A stretch of 64,000 nt of DNA from Neobacillus sp. PS3-34 (GCF_030915465.1 NZ_CP133267.1:1587001-1651000), one strand, 5' to 3'; shown: positions 1 to 10,322, counted from the stretch's first letter. The notes: generated from the letters alone by a model not told the origin. Numbers and translations are program-made.

Positions 1-1179
1 GCCTCATTCGGTCAAGCAGATGACCTGTTTCGGTGCGCAGCTGCCGACAATCTTGGGCTTGGAAAGAATAGAGTGGCGTGTCCATTTCAACGCCCATTTC
101 GCTCATCACTCGTGATGAGATCCAGAGCAATTCCAGCACGCGTTGCTGTGTTTGTACCAGATTGGCACCTTCGTTCTCGTAACGTTGAATTATATTCATA
201 ATATACATACGGACTTGTTCCCATTGTCCTAGCCGGATTTGATCGAAGAACTGCTTTTCCCGTTGTTTTGTCAGTTGCCCATCGGACACGGCGCCTAAAA
301 CAGGTACATCCACATAAAAACGGTATTTAACAGGAAGCGTCGTATCCATAGTAGCGATTAGTGATTCCTGATAAGATTGCCTGATTTGATCCAATGAACC
401 ACATATGTTCCCGATACCGACAAACCAGCCAGCTTCTAAGTCGGATTTTGCTATCGAGAGAATCTCCTTAGCAAGAAAAATGGCTTGGGAACGGAACGAT
501 TTATCCGGTTCCCGGAAAACGATTATCGGAAGCTGGCGGCAGTACAATGCGCCGACCCATCCGCTTCTCGTTTGCCTAATTTTCTCTTTTATCGCGGAAT
601 AGAATTTTTCCGAGCCTTCCGGCAGCATAACGATCATCACAAACTTCTCGTTTGTTGAGCGGATGTCCAACATCTCGACGAGCATGTCTAAGTGCACCTC
701 GTGTACATGATCGAACAGCAGCTGCGTAACGACGTCGGTTTCAACGAGTGTCAGCGCTTTTTGCAGTGAGTCTTGTTGAATTTTGCTTATCGCAACCAAC
801 TTCCGCTCATCTTCGCTCTCCTTAAGCACCTTCCCAACCGTCGCAACGATTTCGTTTGCTTTGCTCGGTTTAAGCAAATAATCCTTAACGCCAAGCTTTA
901 TCGCTTGGCGCGCGAAATCGAATGTATCAAAAGCCGTGATCATTACGAATTTGATGTCAGGATATTCTGCACTTATTCGTTCGACTGCTTCAAGACCGTT
1001 CATTCCCGGCATCTTGATATCCATTAAAATCAAATTTGGTTTGAATACTCCGGCCATCTGTACGGCGACTCTTCCGTTTTTTGCTTGTTCGATAACGAGC
1101 TCTGGATACGCCTCTGCAAAATCGCCTGCAGCCCGTCCCGCTCGATTTGTTCGTCATCCACAATCAGGAGCTTTATCAT
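1..1179 (-). CDS. yesN: YesN-type response regulator (frameshifted, runs off the left edge)
   Basis: The start codon at 1179 opens a receiver domain (MIKLLIVDDEQIERDGLQ, then MDIKMPGMNG with the phosphoacceptor Asp, and a KPSK segment with the conserved Lys). A long helical linker follows; the AraC-type DNA-binding domain expected in this family lies beyond base 1. Reading needs one extra base near 1118: after ...DGLQAILQ the frame must shift to give EAYPELVIEQ. The start overlaps the end of the kinase gene by 26 bases, so the two are translationally coupled. By context it is the output regulator of the sugar sensor and probably activates the importer genes upstream; that target is inferred. 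The frameshift is probably a sequencing deletion. Confidence 0.85.
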
Positions 1180-2620
1180 GCTTCTCGGTTCTCCTTATTT
1201 TCGGTATTTTCAACACAACCTTCGTGCCGTGCCCCTTACCGCTTTCGATATCTATCACATCTTCATAACCATAGAAAAGACGAAGCCGCTTGACGACGTT
1301 ACTGAATCCAATCCCAGTCGAATGTCCTTCCGTTTGGATGTTATGCTCCTCCAGAATTTGCTGGATTTTATGTTCCGGTATCCCCAGTCCATCGTCTTCA
1401 ATCTCAATTGTCACCCTGTCAGCTCCATCTATAATGCGGAACCAAATGACTCCGCCTTCCTCCTTGGGTTCGATCCCATGAATCACAGCATTTTCGACAA
1501 TCGGCTGCAAGGTTAGACTCGGGAGCTCCACATGCATGCAGGACTCGTCGATTTCCATATGGAATTGGAGGCGTTCGGTAAACCTCGCCATTTGGATATC
1601 CATATATTGCTGCAAAACGATAATTTCTTCATAGAGAGTAACAGACCTGTCTATTCGCTTTAAGTTGTACCGCAATAACCCTGCTACGCTCACGAGCAAT
1701 TCGCTTGTTTCTTCAGATCCTTCCAAATAAGCCTTCTTGGAAAGTGTATTGAGCGTATTAAACAAAAAATGTGGATTGATTTGGCTTTGCAGGCTGCGAA
1801 GCTGACTTTCCTGCAGAAGGAGTTTGTTCTGCTGGAGTTCACGCTCGAGTTGTGCCTTCTCCTGAATTTCCGAAATAAGATTATTAATGTTGATACGCAT
1901 ACGATCGAATGTCTTGGCGAGAAAGGAGATTTCGTCATTAGACTTCACCTCAATCTGCAAATCGAACCTGCCTCTCGACAACTCGTTGGCCGCCTGAGTC
2001 AGCTTAAGTACCGGTCTCGTAATACTTAACGAGAACCAATACGTGATCACCAACAGAAGGAATGTAATCAGCAGCATCAGCCAGATGCCCAGCTTTTTTA
2101 TTTCTACGGATTGCTCGATTATACCGCGATAGAAGCGGTCATACGTCTTCAGCTCTGTGTCGAGCAAGGTGAGCGTCATCTCGGAAATATATTTTGAGAT
2201 GCGCGTTGCTTCCGAGAACTCTTTCGCGGAAGCCTCTGTTTCTTTCTCCGACTGGAACATGATGGACCGGTCAGTTGTTTCAATCAAACTATCAATCAGG
2301 TTGATATAGTTGGTCAATGCGAAATCATTCTCTGCGTTCCTTAGAACGAAAACATCGTATTTAGCGTTTCGAATTTTCTCCTTGCTCAGGGCAAACTGCT
2401 CAAGGTTAGCTGGAGACGGTTTAATCAAGTAGTTGTTCAGATCCATTATCATCTGCTGGCTCGCGGTCGTCACTTCGTTCAAGCGTATATACCGCTGGAG
2501 AATATCATTATATTGATTTTGTGTTTTCTGGTTGTAGTATGTAAGCGTTATCCAAATAGCCGCCATGATGAACAGAACGATCGTGGCGAGCATCCATATT
2601 TTCCTTTGAATTCTGTTCAT
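1154..2620 (-). CDS. yesM: YesM/LytS-type sensor histidine kinase
   Basis: This 488-residue membrane kinase has an N-terminal transmembrane helix (WMLATIVLFIMAAIWITL), an extracytoplasmic helical region of about 140 residues, a second membrane helix (LGIWLMLLITFLLLVITYW), a HAMP segment, a His_kinase domain with the phosphorylated His in QINPHFLFNTLN, and an HATPase domain (N box LQPIVENAVIHGI, G boxes DDGLGI and STGIGFSN). The start at 2620 is preferred over the upstream in-frame ATG because it overlaps the stop of the sugar-binding gene by four bases (ATGA). In this family the kinase often pairs with a membrane-tethered sugar-binding protein, which is its immediate upstream neighbour here. 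Ligand identity cannot be read from sequence. Confidence 0.92.
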   Translation of the reverse strand: MNRIQRKIWMLATIVLFIMAAIWITLTYYNQKTQNQYNDILQRYIRLNEVTTASQQMIMDLNNYLIKPSPANLEQFALSKEKIRNAKYDVFVLRNAENDFALTNYINLIDSLIETTDRSIMFQSEKETEASAKEFSEATRISKYISEMTLTLLDTELKTYDRFYRGIIEQSVEIKKLGIWLMLLITFLLLVITYWFSLSITRPVLKLTQAANELSRGRFDLQIEVKSNDEISFLAKTFDRMRININNLISEIQEKAQLERELQQNKLLLQESQLRSLQSQINPHFLFNTLNTLSKKAYLEGSEETSELLVSVAGLLRYNLKRIDRSVTLYEEIIVLQQYMDIQMARFTERLQFHMEIDESCMHVELPSLTLQPIVENAVIHGIEPKEEGGVIWFRIIDGADRVTIEIEDDGLGIPEHKIQQILEEHNIQTEGHSTGIGFSNVVKRLRLFYGYEDVIDIESGKGHGTKVVLKIPKIRRTEKHDKAPDCG

Positions 2621-3593
2621 CGCAAGTCCGACGCTTTCAATATCCGAATATCGGTGAGATAACCGTTCATATCGAGAGGAACCGACTTCCCTCTCAGCCA
2701 TTTCATGATTAGACTTACACTGATTTTCCCCATCATCTCAGGGGATTGTTCAATCATCGCGTCGAGTTTTCCTTGCATAAGTAGCGACAAAGATTCGGGA
2801 CCATCGTCGAATGAATAGATGTGATAAGGCTCGACCTGAGAGCGCCTGCCAATTTCTTGAATCATTGCCCCCGCGCTATTTGCATTAACGGCTATAAAGG
2901 CATCAACATTAGGCCACTGGTTCAACAAATCCTGTGTAATCGCGATTACCTGCTCCCTTGAATCAGCCGTTTCCGCATATATCATACGGACGTTGGGGTA
3001 TTCCTTCAAAACGTCTTGAATACCTTTCAGCCGCTGCTTCTGAAAATACTCCTGGTGACTGTCGCACATGAGGATGACTTTTCCAGCGGCGCCATGTCGG
3101 ACAACAGCTGCCTAGCAATCATCTCTCCCGCCAAATACTGATTAGAACCGACGTATGTTCTTCTAAGACTTTCCTCCATCGGCACGTCATTAGCCACGGT
3201 GATAATGGGGATGCCGTAGAAAGCGGCTTTCGTTTTCGTCAAGTTATTGAACTCGTCCGTATCAAGGCCCTGTACGATAATGCCGTCCACTTTCGAATGA
3301 ATAGCGATTTCCATCTTTTTTAAAAATTCCTCTTGGTTGTGTCCGTAACTCCCCCATACCTCAAGGCTCGCTCCCTCCTTCTTCGCTTGCTTAAGCGCGC
3401 CTAAGCCGACATTATCCCAGAATGGCGTCTCCAGCTCTTGAGTAATCAGAACAAGGCGATATTTCGCCTGCTTTTGGTCTGACGTCCGAGGCAATTGCCA
3501 ATCGGAGCGAAACACTTTTTTTGCGGATATGGCCGTAAAATAACAAAGGATGACGCATAAGGAGCAGAGTACGATTATGCCTGTTTTTCTCAA
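2617..3593 (-). CDS. Membrane-anchored periplasmic-binding (RbsB-like) sugar sensor, frameshifted
   Basis: An N-terminal hydrophobic anchor (TGIIVLCSLCVILCYFTAI) without a lipobox precedes a type I periplasmic-binding fold: YRLVLITQELETPFWDNV at the start of lobe 1, VDGIIVQGLDTDEF, IPIITVANDVP, then NVDAFIAVNANSAG and IYSFDDGPESL in lobe 2. A single base is missing near 3090 (the frame should continue into VILMCDSHQEYF). It is translationally coupled to the kinase (four-base overlap) and lies 232 bases downstream of the importer genes. The arrangement matches the XylFII-LytS type sensors known in clostridia, where a tethered xylose-binding protein docks on the kinase. Sensing of xylose or another aldose is inferred from that parallel. 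Confidence 0.82.
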
Positions 3594-3745
3594 GAGAAGT
3601 GTCTCCTTTTCCCAATAATATACTATTCTAATAATATCATTTATTTACAAAAATTGTTCAATACTTTCGGCTGGTCTCACTCATTGTGCCCCGGCTGAGC
3701 AGATATTGTAGTATGCAACCGACTCTATAATCTCTTCCGAAAACA

Positions 3746-3775
3746 AACAGAGGAACTACATTGAGTCCCTCTGTT
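3746..3775 (-). terminator. Rho-independent terminator after the importer operon
   Basis: A 12-base stem with one mismatch (AACAGAGGAACT / AGTCCCTCTGTT) and a 6-base loop sits 50 bases below the permease stop. The minus-strand tail is only moderately U-rich, so partial read-through into the sensor genes is possible. Confidence 0.65.
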
Positions 3776-3824
3776 GTTTAACCTTTGCAATGATCCAGTT
3801 CTGAACTCTAAGAGAATAGTAAAA

Positions 3825-5000
3825 CTAACTTCCTTTTTTTCGAGTCATAACGTCAAAGATAACCGCTCCAGCCAATACGCCACCCCGAATCATGTACTGG
3901 TAGGAGATTCCGACTCCAAGGAGGTTCATCCCGCTGGATAGGGAAGCCATAACGATCGCTCCGATAATCGCTCCCGTCACTTTACCGACACCGCCTGCAG
4001 AGGATACACCCCCGACATAAGCGGCTGCAATGGCATCAAGCTCGAACAATGTTCCTGCAGTTGTTGTAGCCGATTGCAAACGCGAGGTGAACAGGATCCC
4101 TGAAAGGGCCGCAAGCATTCCCATTGAACCGAATACAATGTACGTAATTTTTTTAACGTTGATTCCGCTAAGATGCGCGGCTTCCGGATTACTGCCCACA
4201 GCATAAATATGTCTGCCAAGCACTGTTTTCGTTGTGAGGAAGTGATAGACGACAACAACCACCAACATAATCACTACCGTCCATGAAAAACCGTTATAGC
4301 CAGCTAAAATCCAGGTAATATACGCAATGATTGCTGAAACGAACAGCAATTTCAGTGTGAAAATCCCTTTGGAAACAACTTCAAATTTGTACTTGAGCTT
4401 GTTTCTGCGCGTGGATATTTCGCTGTAAATGTATAATAAAATACCCAGTACACCCACAATTAAAGAGAGCAAGTGCAAACCGTTTACTTGGATAATAGAA
4501 GGAATAAATCCGTTACCGATCGCATTAAAGTGATCGTCCTTGATAATAATCGTTCCGGTTTTTTCGGTCACCTGCAGCAGCGCTCCCCTAAAGATGAGCA
4601 TCCCCGCAAGAGAAGCGACAAAAGAAGGAATTCCGATTTGCGCGACTAGCACACCATTAAAAAGACCGATAACAATTCCGAGAACAAGAATAATAGGAAT
4701 GGTCAAATAAATTGGTAATCCTACTTGGGTGAGAAGAATCGCCGTGATCGCGCCAAGAAATCCGGCTGCAAACCCGACGGATAAGTCGATGTGCCGAATG
4801 ACGATAACAAGCGTCATGCCGACTGCCAATACAGCAATATAACCAGTAGCATCCAGTAGGTTGCTTATATTGCGGGAAGACATGAAAAGTCCGTCGGTCA
4901 TAATGGAGAAAGTGAGCATAATTACAAAGAGGGCAATGTACATGCCATAGTCACGAATATTTACTTTGACTAACGACTTCAATTCATTGAAAAAGTTCAT
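3825..5000 (-). CDS. gguB: Sugar ABC transporter permease (GguB/XylH type)
   Basis: This 391-residue polytopic protein has about ten hydrophobic segments, beginning with YGMYIALFVIMLTFSIM and including GYIAVLAVGMTLVIVIRHIDLSVGF, the conserved early segment of BPD_transp_2 (ribose/xylose) permeases. The late motif GRHIYAVGSNPEAAHLSGI is the EAA-like loop that contacts the ATPase. It lies 12 bases after the ATPase gene in the order binding protein, ATPase, permease. Length and sequence fit the multiple-monosaccharide (ChvE-GguAB / XylFGH) group. The likely substrate is an aldose such as xylose, arabinose, galactose or glucose; specificity is not decidable here. Confidence 0.92.
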   Translation of the reverse strand: MNFFNELKSLVKVNIRDYGMYIALFVIMLTFSIMTDGLFMSSRNISNLLDATGYIAVLAVGMTLVIVIRHIDLSVGFAAGFLGAITAILLTQVGLPIYLTIPIILVLGIVIGLFNGVLVAQIGIPSFVASLAGMLIFRGALLQVTEKTGTIIIKDDHFNAIGNGFIPSIIQVNGLHLLSLIVGVLGILLYIYSEISTRRNKLKYKFEVVSKGIFTLKLLFVSAIIAYITWILAGYNGFSWTVVIMLVVVVVYHFLTTKTVLGRHIYAVGSNPEAAHLSGINVKKITYIVFGSMGMLAALSGILFTSRLQSATTTAGTLFELDAIAAAYVGGVSSAGGVGKVTGAIIGAIVMASLSSGMNLLGVGISYQYMIRGGVLAGAVIFDVMTRKKGS

Positions 5001-5012
5001 AGGTTTAACCTC

Positions 5013-6536
5013 CTATTGCGTAGCAAGTTGCATAATTTTTTCTTGATCAGCCTCGTCTATTGACAACTCACCTTTGATTTCGCCTTCGGCCATGACATAG
5101 ACACGATCGCTCATCCCCAGCACTTCACCAAGTTCTGATGAAATCATGATAATGCTCAAGCCTTCGCTAATTAGCTTGTTCATGATCGTATATATTTCAA
5201 ATTTAGCTCCCACGTCGATACCGCGTGTTGGTTCATCCAAAATCAGCAGCTTTGGACCAACGAACAGCCACTTGCCCAAAGACACTTTCTGTTGGTTGCC
5301 GCCACTTAATTTGCCGACGATTTGTTCCAAAGATGGTGCTTTAATGTACAAAGAATTTTTATATTCATTCGCGATTTTGACTTCTTCGTTCTCGTTGATA
5401 ATTCCATTCGTAGAGATGCCCTGCAGGTTCGCCGCGGAAACATTGCTTTTAATATCTTGAATCAAAAACAGCCCATCGCCCTTCCTATCTTCCGTTACAT
5501 ATGCGATACCCGACTTTATAGCGTCGCTTGTATGTCTGAACGTCCGAGGTAAGCCATCCAAAACTAAATTCCCCTGCAATTTATAAGACTTTGGATTACC
5601 GAAGATGCTTAGTGCCAGTTCAGTTCGTCCCGATCCCATCAAGCCAGCTATCCCGACGATTTCTCCCTTTTTGACGTGAAGATTGACATCTTTTACGATT
5701 TGTCGGCCTAACTGGAGATCGTATGCAGACCAATTATTTAATTCAAGAACTTTGTCACCGTGCGTTTTGTTCACTCTCTTCGGATATATATCATCAATCT
5801 CGCGACCAACCATGTTCTTAATAATGGTGCTTTCACAAATTTCACCCTTGGAGGCATCGAGCGTACAAATGGTTCGTCCATCTCGAAGCACCGTCGCTTT
5901 GTCAGCAATGGCAATGACTTCTTTCAGCTTGTGTGAAATCATGATGCAGGTGATACCCTGATCTTTTAGTTCGCACAACAGCTTCAACAAGTTTTCGCTA
6001 TCATCCTCGTTAAGCGCCGCCGTCGGCTCATCCAGAATGAGCAGTTTAACGTCTTTGCTTAATGCTTTGGCAATTTCGACCAGCTGCTGTTTCCCTACAC
6101 CTAAATCTTTAACCAGCATTTCAGGATTCACATTCAATTTCACCTTTTGCAGCATTTTCTTGGCCTGAACAATTGTTTGGTTCCAGTCAACGAAGGCACC
6201 GCGTTTCACTTCATTGCCCGCGAATATATTTTCATAGACCGTAAGATCCGGAAACAATGCTAGTTCTTGGTATATAATGGCGATGCCCGTCTTCACGCTG
6301 TCGTTAATTCTGTTGAACTGCTGCACATTCCCCTCGAACACGATATCTCCCTCGTACGTGCCGTATGGATAAACGCCACTGAGCACTTTCATCAGCGTGG
6401 ACTTCCCTGCTCCGTTCTCACCGATTAAGCAGTGAATCTCGCCTTTTTTCACTTTGAAATTGACATTGGTGAGCGCTTTGACTCCTGTAAACTCCTTGGA
6501 AATTTGATTCATCTCCAAAATATATTCGCTCATCAT
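5013..6536 (-). CDS. gguA: Sugar ABC transporter ATPase, tandem domains (GguA/XylG type)
   Basis: Two fused ABC ATPase domains of about 250 residues each. The first has Walker A GENGAGKST, Walker B LLILDEPTAAL and a degenerate signature (LGVGKQQLVEIAKAL). The second has a divergent P-loop region (GLMGSGRTEL), a good signature (LSGGNQQKVSLGKWL) and LLILDEPTRGID. This asymmetry is normal for carbohydrate (CUT2) importers. The start is placed at the ATG after AAAGGGTGGGG; the upstream in-frame ATG overlaps that ribosome binding site. Cytoplasmic partner of the adjacent permease and binding protein. Confidence 0.94.
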   Translation of the reverse strand: MMSEYILEMNQISKEFTGVKALTNVNFKVKKGEIHCLIGENGAGKSTLMKVLSGVYPYGTYEGDIVFEGNVQQFNRINDSVKTGIAIIYQELALFPDLTVYENIFAGNEVKRGAFVDWNQTIVQAKKMLQKVKLNVNPEMLVKDLGVGKQQLVEIAKALSKDVKLLILDEPTAALNEDDSENLLKLLCELKDQGITCIMISHKLKEVIAIADKATVLRDGRTICTLDASKGEICESTIIKNMVGREIDDIYPKRVNKTHGDKVLELNNWSAYDLQLGRQIVKDVNLHVKKGEIVGIAGLMGSGRTELALSIFGNPKSYKLQGNLVLDGLPRTFRHTSDAIKSGIAYVTEDRKGDGLFLIQDIKSNVSAANLQGISTNGIINENEEVKIANEYKNSLYIKAPSLEQIVGKLSGGNQQKVSLGKWLFVGPKLLILDEPTRGIDVGAKFEIYTIMNKLISEGLSIIMISSELGEVLGMSDRVYVMAEGEIKGELSIDEADQEKIMQLATQ

Positions 6537-6626
6537 TCCCCACCCTTTACTAAACATCTGTTACAATTGCGAAATAGTGATAGACGTATCTATCACTATT
6601 TCGCACCAACCTATGCTTATTTCATT

Positions 6627-7736
6627 TTACAGTCCAGTGAAGTCGCTCGCTTTGTAGTAATCTGAATCAATGAGTTCTTTCTGAACATTTTCTTTGTTAA
6701 CAGTGATAACGTCCGTTTGTTTTGCTTTCACATCGATTTTGCCGTTATTGTAAGAACCAGTCGTTTCAGGCTTTTTGCCGTCTAGGATTGTAACGGCCAT
6801 ACCCATAGCATCTTTAACAAGCGTACGAACATCCTTGAATACGGTCATCGATTGCTTGCTGTCGATGATGTATTGAATAGATGCTTTCTCAGCATCTTGA
6901 CCTGTTACAACAAAGCTCTTAATCGCGCTGTCAGAAGCGAATACGTCTGCGATCGAACGAGCAGTGCCGTCATTCGGCGCGAGGACTGCTACATCACCTT
7001 TCATATCGGCCGCTACAGCTGTCAAATGCGTTTGAGCTTTGTTTTTCGCTTCGTTTGCATCCCAGTTTGTTGTGACTTGACCGATAATCTTACTAAGTTG
7101 GTCGCGGGAAAGGTCGGCTGTATCTTTCAGTGCAACGGCTTCGCTTGAGTTAGCGATTTTGAATGTGCCGTCAGCTATCTTAGGCTGAAGCACTTTCCAT
7201 GCGCCTTGGAAGAACAAGAACGCATTGTTGTCGGAAGCAGCGCCAGCGTATAGATACAATGGCTCGCCGGTACCTTTTGCATTATCGACAAGGTATTGTG
7301 CTTGTGCTGCACCAACAGCAAGACTATCGAATGTTACGTAGTAATCAACCGCGTCTGTATTTGTAATAAGACGGTCATAGGAAATAACTGTAATACCTTC
7401 TTTTTTGGCCGCTTCTACAGCAGATGCGGCTGCATCGCCATCTTGAGGACAAATAATAAGAACTTTAATACCTTTATTAATCAACGTTTCAACGTTTTCT
7501 TTTTCCTTAGCTGAAGAACCTTGGCTGAATAAAATTTCGGTTGTATATTTCGTACCTTTTAGCGCGTCTTTAAATCTTTGTTCGTCCTGAACCCACCTTG
7601 GCTCATCTTTGGTAGGCAATACGATACCGACGCTAACTTTGCTGCTACCGCTGGTACTACTGTTACAACCTGCGAAGATAATCGAGAACATCATAACAAC
7701 TAGCATAAGAGAAACTATTTTCAATTTTTTCTTCAT
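6627..7736 (-). CDS. chvE: Sugar-binding lipoprotein (ChvE/XylF type)
   Basis: A 369-residue lipoprotein: lipobox IIFAGC near residue 23, then a Ser-rich linker and a two-lobe sugar-binding fold (VSVGIVLPTKDEPRWVQDE, VLIICPQDGDAAASAV, TVISYDRLI, VAVLAPNDGTARSIADV, SFVVTGQDAEKAS). The sequence matches the multiple-monosaccharide ChvE group rather than ribose-binding RbsB. Ribosome binding site AAAGGGGG precedes the ATG. First gene of the importer operon; the promoter carries a cre site, so expression should fall when preferred sugars are present. Confidence 0.93.
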   Translation of the reverse strand: MKKKLKIVSLMLVVMMFSIIFAGCNSSTSGSSKVSVGIVLPTKDEPRWVQDEQRFKDALKGTKYTTEILFSQGSSAKEKENVETLINKGIKVLIICPQDGDAAASAVEAAKKEGITVISYDRLITNTDAVDYYVTFDSLAVGAAQAQYLVDNAKGTGEPLYLYAGAASDNNAFLFFQGAWKVLQPKIADGTFKIANSSEAVALKDTADLSRDQLSKIIGQVTTNWDANEAKNKAQTHLTAVAADMKGDVAVLAPNDGTARSIADVFASDSAIKSFVVTGQDAEKASIQYIIDSKQSMTVFKDVRTLVKDAMGMAVTILDGKKPETTGSYNNGKIDVKAKQTDVITVNKENVQKELIDSDYYKASDFTGL

Positions 7737-7777
7737 TTTTATCCCCCTTTGTTTTTTGTTTCATATCCTACAAATCA

Positions 7778-7814
7778 ATTATACTTTTAAAAAAGGCTAC
7801 TGAAAGCGCTATCA
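7778..7814 (-). promoter_or_regulatory. Promoter with perfect cre (CcpA) operator upstream of chvE
   Basis: On the minus strand TATAAT (7778-7783) is preceded by a weak -35 (TTTCAG, about 7800-7805). The -35 is overlapped by TGATAGCGCTTTCA (7801-7814; plus strand TGAAAGCGCTATCA), which fits the cre consensus TGWAANCGNTNWCA at every position. CcpA bound there would block RNA polymerase. Repression by glucose is inferred from the site. Confidence 0.8.
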
Positions 7815-7890
7815 CTAGCACTCTTTTATCATCTTCTATACTTTTTTATTCTTGTTTGAAATTAGCCAACACCCAACACCGTTATATCAA

Positions 7891-7923
7891 AAAAAATCTC
7901 CCTGATAAGCAGGGAGATTTTTT
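7891..7923 (-). terminator. Terminator after rlmCD
   Basis: A 14-base perfect stem (AAAAAATCTCCCTG / CAGGGAGATTTTTT) with a 5-base loop lies 13 bases below the rlmCD stop; the A-rich left arm gives the U tail on the minus strand. Confidence 0.9.
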
Positions 7924-7935
7924 GAACACATATAT

Positions 7936-9318
7936 TCATTTTTTTAACACTAGTCGTGAACAAGCCTCCACGTGGCTAGTCTGAGGAAACATATCCACTG
8001 GCTGAATGTATTCGACCGTATAGCTCTTGCTCAATGTTTGGATGTCCTTTGCAAGGGTGGACGGGTTACAGGATACATAGACCAGGGTTTTTGGCTTTAC
8101 CTGCAGAATGGTTTGTAAAAGTTGATTATCCAAGCCTGTCCTTGGCGGATCAACAACGATAACATCTGGCTGCCAACCTTTTTTGACCCATTTAGGGAGT
8201 ACTTCTTCCGCTTTTCCCGGAACATATTTTGTATGGGTGATTCCGTGGCGCTTAGCATTTTTCTTGGCATCATCAATCGATTCCGGAATAATATCCATTC
8301 CACGGATTTCCGCTGCCTCTCCGGCGAGCCATAATCCTATGGTTCCTACACCGCAATATGCGTCGACTACTTTTTCAACGCCTGTTAAAGCGGCTGCCTT
8401 TTTCACTTCATTATATAGGTTTACCGTTTGAATTGGATTCAATTGAAAAAACGTTCTGGCGGACAATTCGAATTGCAGATCACCCAAGGTTTCCTGGATA
8501 AATTCTTTTCCCGATAACAGTTCGGTTTGTTCTCCAAAAATTAGCGATGTTTTTTCGCCGTTAATATTTTGGACAATCGATTTAAGATTTGGCAGGCGTT
8601 TTTGGATTTCTTCAATCAATATATCGTGTTTCGGGATTTCTTTTTGAGTGGTGATAAGGACAACCTGAAGCTCGTTCGTCTGCACTCCTACCCTCGCAAC
8701 AATCGTTCGGACAATTCCCTTCTGCGTTTTTTCATTATATATAGGAATTTTCAAGTCCTCGAGGATCCGTTTCACAACACTCGTTGCTTCATTCGTTTGT
8801 GAATGCTGGACTGCACAATGCTCAATATTGATTAATTGATGGGAGTTGAGGCCATATAAGCCAGCTAGGACCTTTCCGTCCCTTTGCCCGACCTGAAAGC
8901 TGCTTTTATTGCGATAGCTCCATGGATCTTCCATCCCGATTGTCTCGCGGATATCTAATGTGCTGACCGGAAGCTTCGTATGGCGTTCAAGGGATTGAAT
9001 GACGATATCACGTTTTTCCCTCAGCTGCCCCTGATAGCTTAAATGCTGCAGCTGGCACCCGCCGCATTGTTCATAAACTGGGCATGGCGGCTTGACCCGA
9101 TCCTTTGATTGAACACGGATTTTCTTTATTTTTGCTTCGGCAAATTTAGGATTTACCTTTGTTGCTTCGACAACAACCTCTTCTCCTGGCAGCGCGCCAG
9201 GTACGAAAACGACCTGTCTTTTAAAATAACCAACGCCCTCACCGTTGATGCCGAGCCTTTTAATGGTTAGAGGAAATGTTTGCTTTGGCTGTATCTTGAT
9301 GGTTTGCTCTTTATTCAT
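7936..9318 (-). CDS. rlmCD: 23S rRNA (uracil-5-)-methyltransferase RlmCD
   Basis: A 460-residue SAM-dependent RNA m5U methyltransferase of the RlmD/TrmA family. An N-terminal TRAM domain (about 10-70) is followed by the iron-sulfur cysteine cluster ([16 protein letters not shown]), the SAM-binding [25 protein letters not shown], and the catalytic Cys in [12 protein letters not shown]. The usual late Cys-ligand and general base region ([10 protein letters not shown]) is intact. The length equals B. subtilis RlmCD (YefA), which methylates two 23S uridines; the close YfjO paralogue cannot be excluded and is the gene next to yfjP in B. subtilis. It follows the glycosylase gene by 16 bases, so the two form an operon. 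Confidence 0.9.
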   Translation of the reverse strand: MNKEQTIKIQPKQTFPLTIKRLGINGEGVGYFKRQVVFVPGALPGEEVVVEATKVNPKFAEAKIKKIRVQSKDRVKPPCPVYEQCGGCQLQHLSYQGQLREKRDIVIQSLERHTKLPVSTLDIRETIGMEDPWSYRNKSSFQVGQRDGKVLAGLYGLNSHQLINIEHCAVQHSQTNEATSVVKRILEDLKIPIYNEKTQKGIVRTIVARVGVQTNELQVVLITTQKEIPKHDILIEEIQKRLPNLKSIVQNINGEKTSLIFGEQTELLSGKEFIQETLGDLQFELSARTFFQLNPIQTVNLYNEVKKAAALTGVEKVVDAYCGVGTIGLWLAGEAAEIRGMDIIPESIDDAKKNAKRHGITHTKYVPGKAEEVLPKWVKKGWQPDVIVVDPPRTGLDNQLLQTILQVKPKTLVYVSCNPSTLAKDIQTLSKSYTVEYIQPVDMFPQTSHVEACSRLVLKK

Positions 9319-9334
9319 TTAAATTCACTCCAAA

Positions 9335-10213
9335 TTATTCGATGCTTCTCCATAAATATAGGGAAGCGTAGCTTAAATACGGATTCCAGCCTTCCACGTA
9401 GGACTCCATCTCTGCCAGAGTTGGCTTTGCCTCAAGCTGGTATAATTTTTTCAAAGCATTCTGCAGCCCAATATCGGCGGTCGGGAATAAATTAGGTCTG
9501 CCCAGTCCGAACATCATAAAGTTCTGGACGGTCCATAGGCAGATCCCTTTTAATTTTATCAGCTTGTTAAAAATAACCTCTTCGCTCTCGTTCTTTAAAG
9601 CGTCAATATCCAGTTCTCCATTCGCAACTGCTTGGGCGATTCCAATGACATACTCCGCTTTACGCCCGCTGAATTGAAGCTCCCGAAGCTGTTCAACCGT
9701 TAATGCCGCGACTGTTTCAGACTGTGGATAAAACCAGACACCGTCTATTTCATAACCAAACGTTTTTACAAACCGTTCGGTTAAGGTATGGGCAAAAGAT
9801 AAATTCAATTGCTGATGAATGATGCACTTTAACAGGCAGCCGAAAGGATCAAAATCGAGGACAATCGGTGTTCCAAGATGCTGCTGGAAAATTTCATTCA
9901 AATCAGTTTGCTGAAAATGGTCATATATATCTTTTAATGGTACATTCCATCGAAATATTTCCGCTGTTCTCTCAATGATGGATATTTTATGTGCATCGTC
10001 AGTGCCAGCAAGCTCAAAGCTTGGTTCTTCAACAGATCCAGTCGCCTTAATGATAATGACAAATGGTTTATCGTCAGCTAAAAGCGGCAGCTTCAAACTG
10101 CGTTCGGAGCGATCCAGTTGATTTAAGGGATCCATTGACAGCCTATCAAGCACACGGTCAAAATTATAAGGACCTTCAATTTGTATCGTTTCATGCCACA
10201 CGAAATAATCCAT
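9335..10213 (-). CDS. yfjP: DNA-3-methyladenine glycosylase (YfjP/AlkA family)
   Basis: A 292-residue HhH-GPD base excision enzyme. The helix-hairpin-helix segment KLIKLKGICLWTVQNFMMFGLGR is followed by FPTADIG, whose Asp is the catalytic residue of this superfamily. The N-terminal ~120 residues resemble the AlkA N domain. It removes alkylated purines in the cytoplasm. It sits between pdaA and rlmCD as in B. subtilis (yfjS-yfjP-yfjO region). Confidence 0.9.
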   Translation of the reverse strand: MDYFVWHETIQIEGPYNFDRVLDRLSMDPLNQLDRSERSLKLPLLADDKPFVIIIKATGSVEEPSFELAGTDDAHKISIIERTAEIFRWNVPLKDIYDHFQQTDLNEIFQQHLGTPIVLDFDPFGCLLKCIIHQQLNLSFAHTLTERFVKTFGYEIDGVWFYPQSETVAALTVEQLRELQFSGRKAEYVIGIAQAVANGELDIDALKNESEEVIFNKLIKLKGICLWTVQNFMMFGLGRPNLFPTADIGLQNALKKLYQLEAKPTLAEMESYVEGWNPYLSYASLYLWRSIE

Positions 10214-10277
10214 CCTTTAAGTAAGCATTTTCCGTATTATAGCATGTTTATACTGAGAATAACTAAAATTATAACGG

Positions 10278-10311
10278 GAAAAACCGAACTCCACAGGAAA
10301 TTCGGTTTTTC
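10278..10311 (-). terminator. Terminator after pdaA
   Basis: An 11-base perfect stem GAAAAACCGAA / TTCGGTTTTTC with a 12-base loop lies 12 bases below the pdaA stop. Confidence 0.88.
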
Positions 10312-10322
10312 AAGTTTCATCC

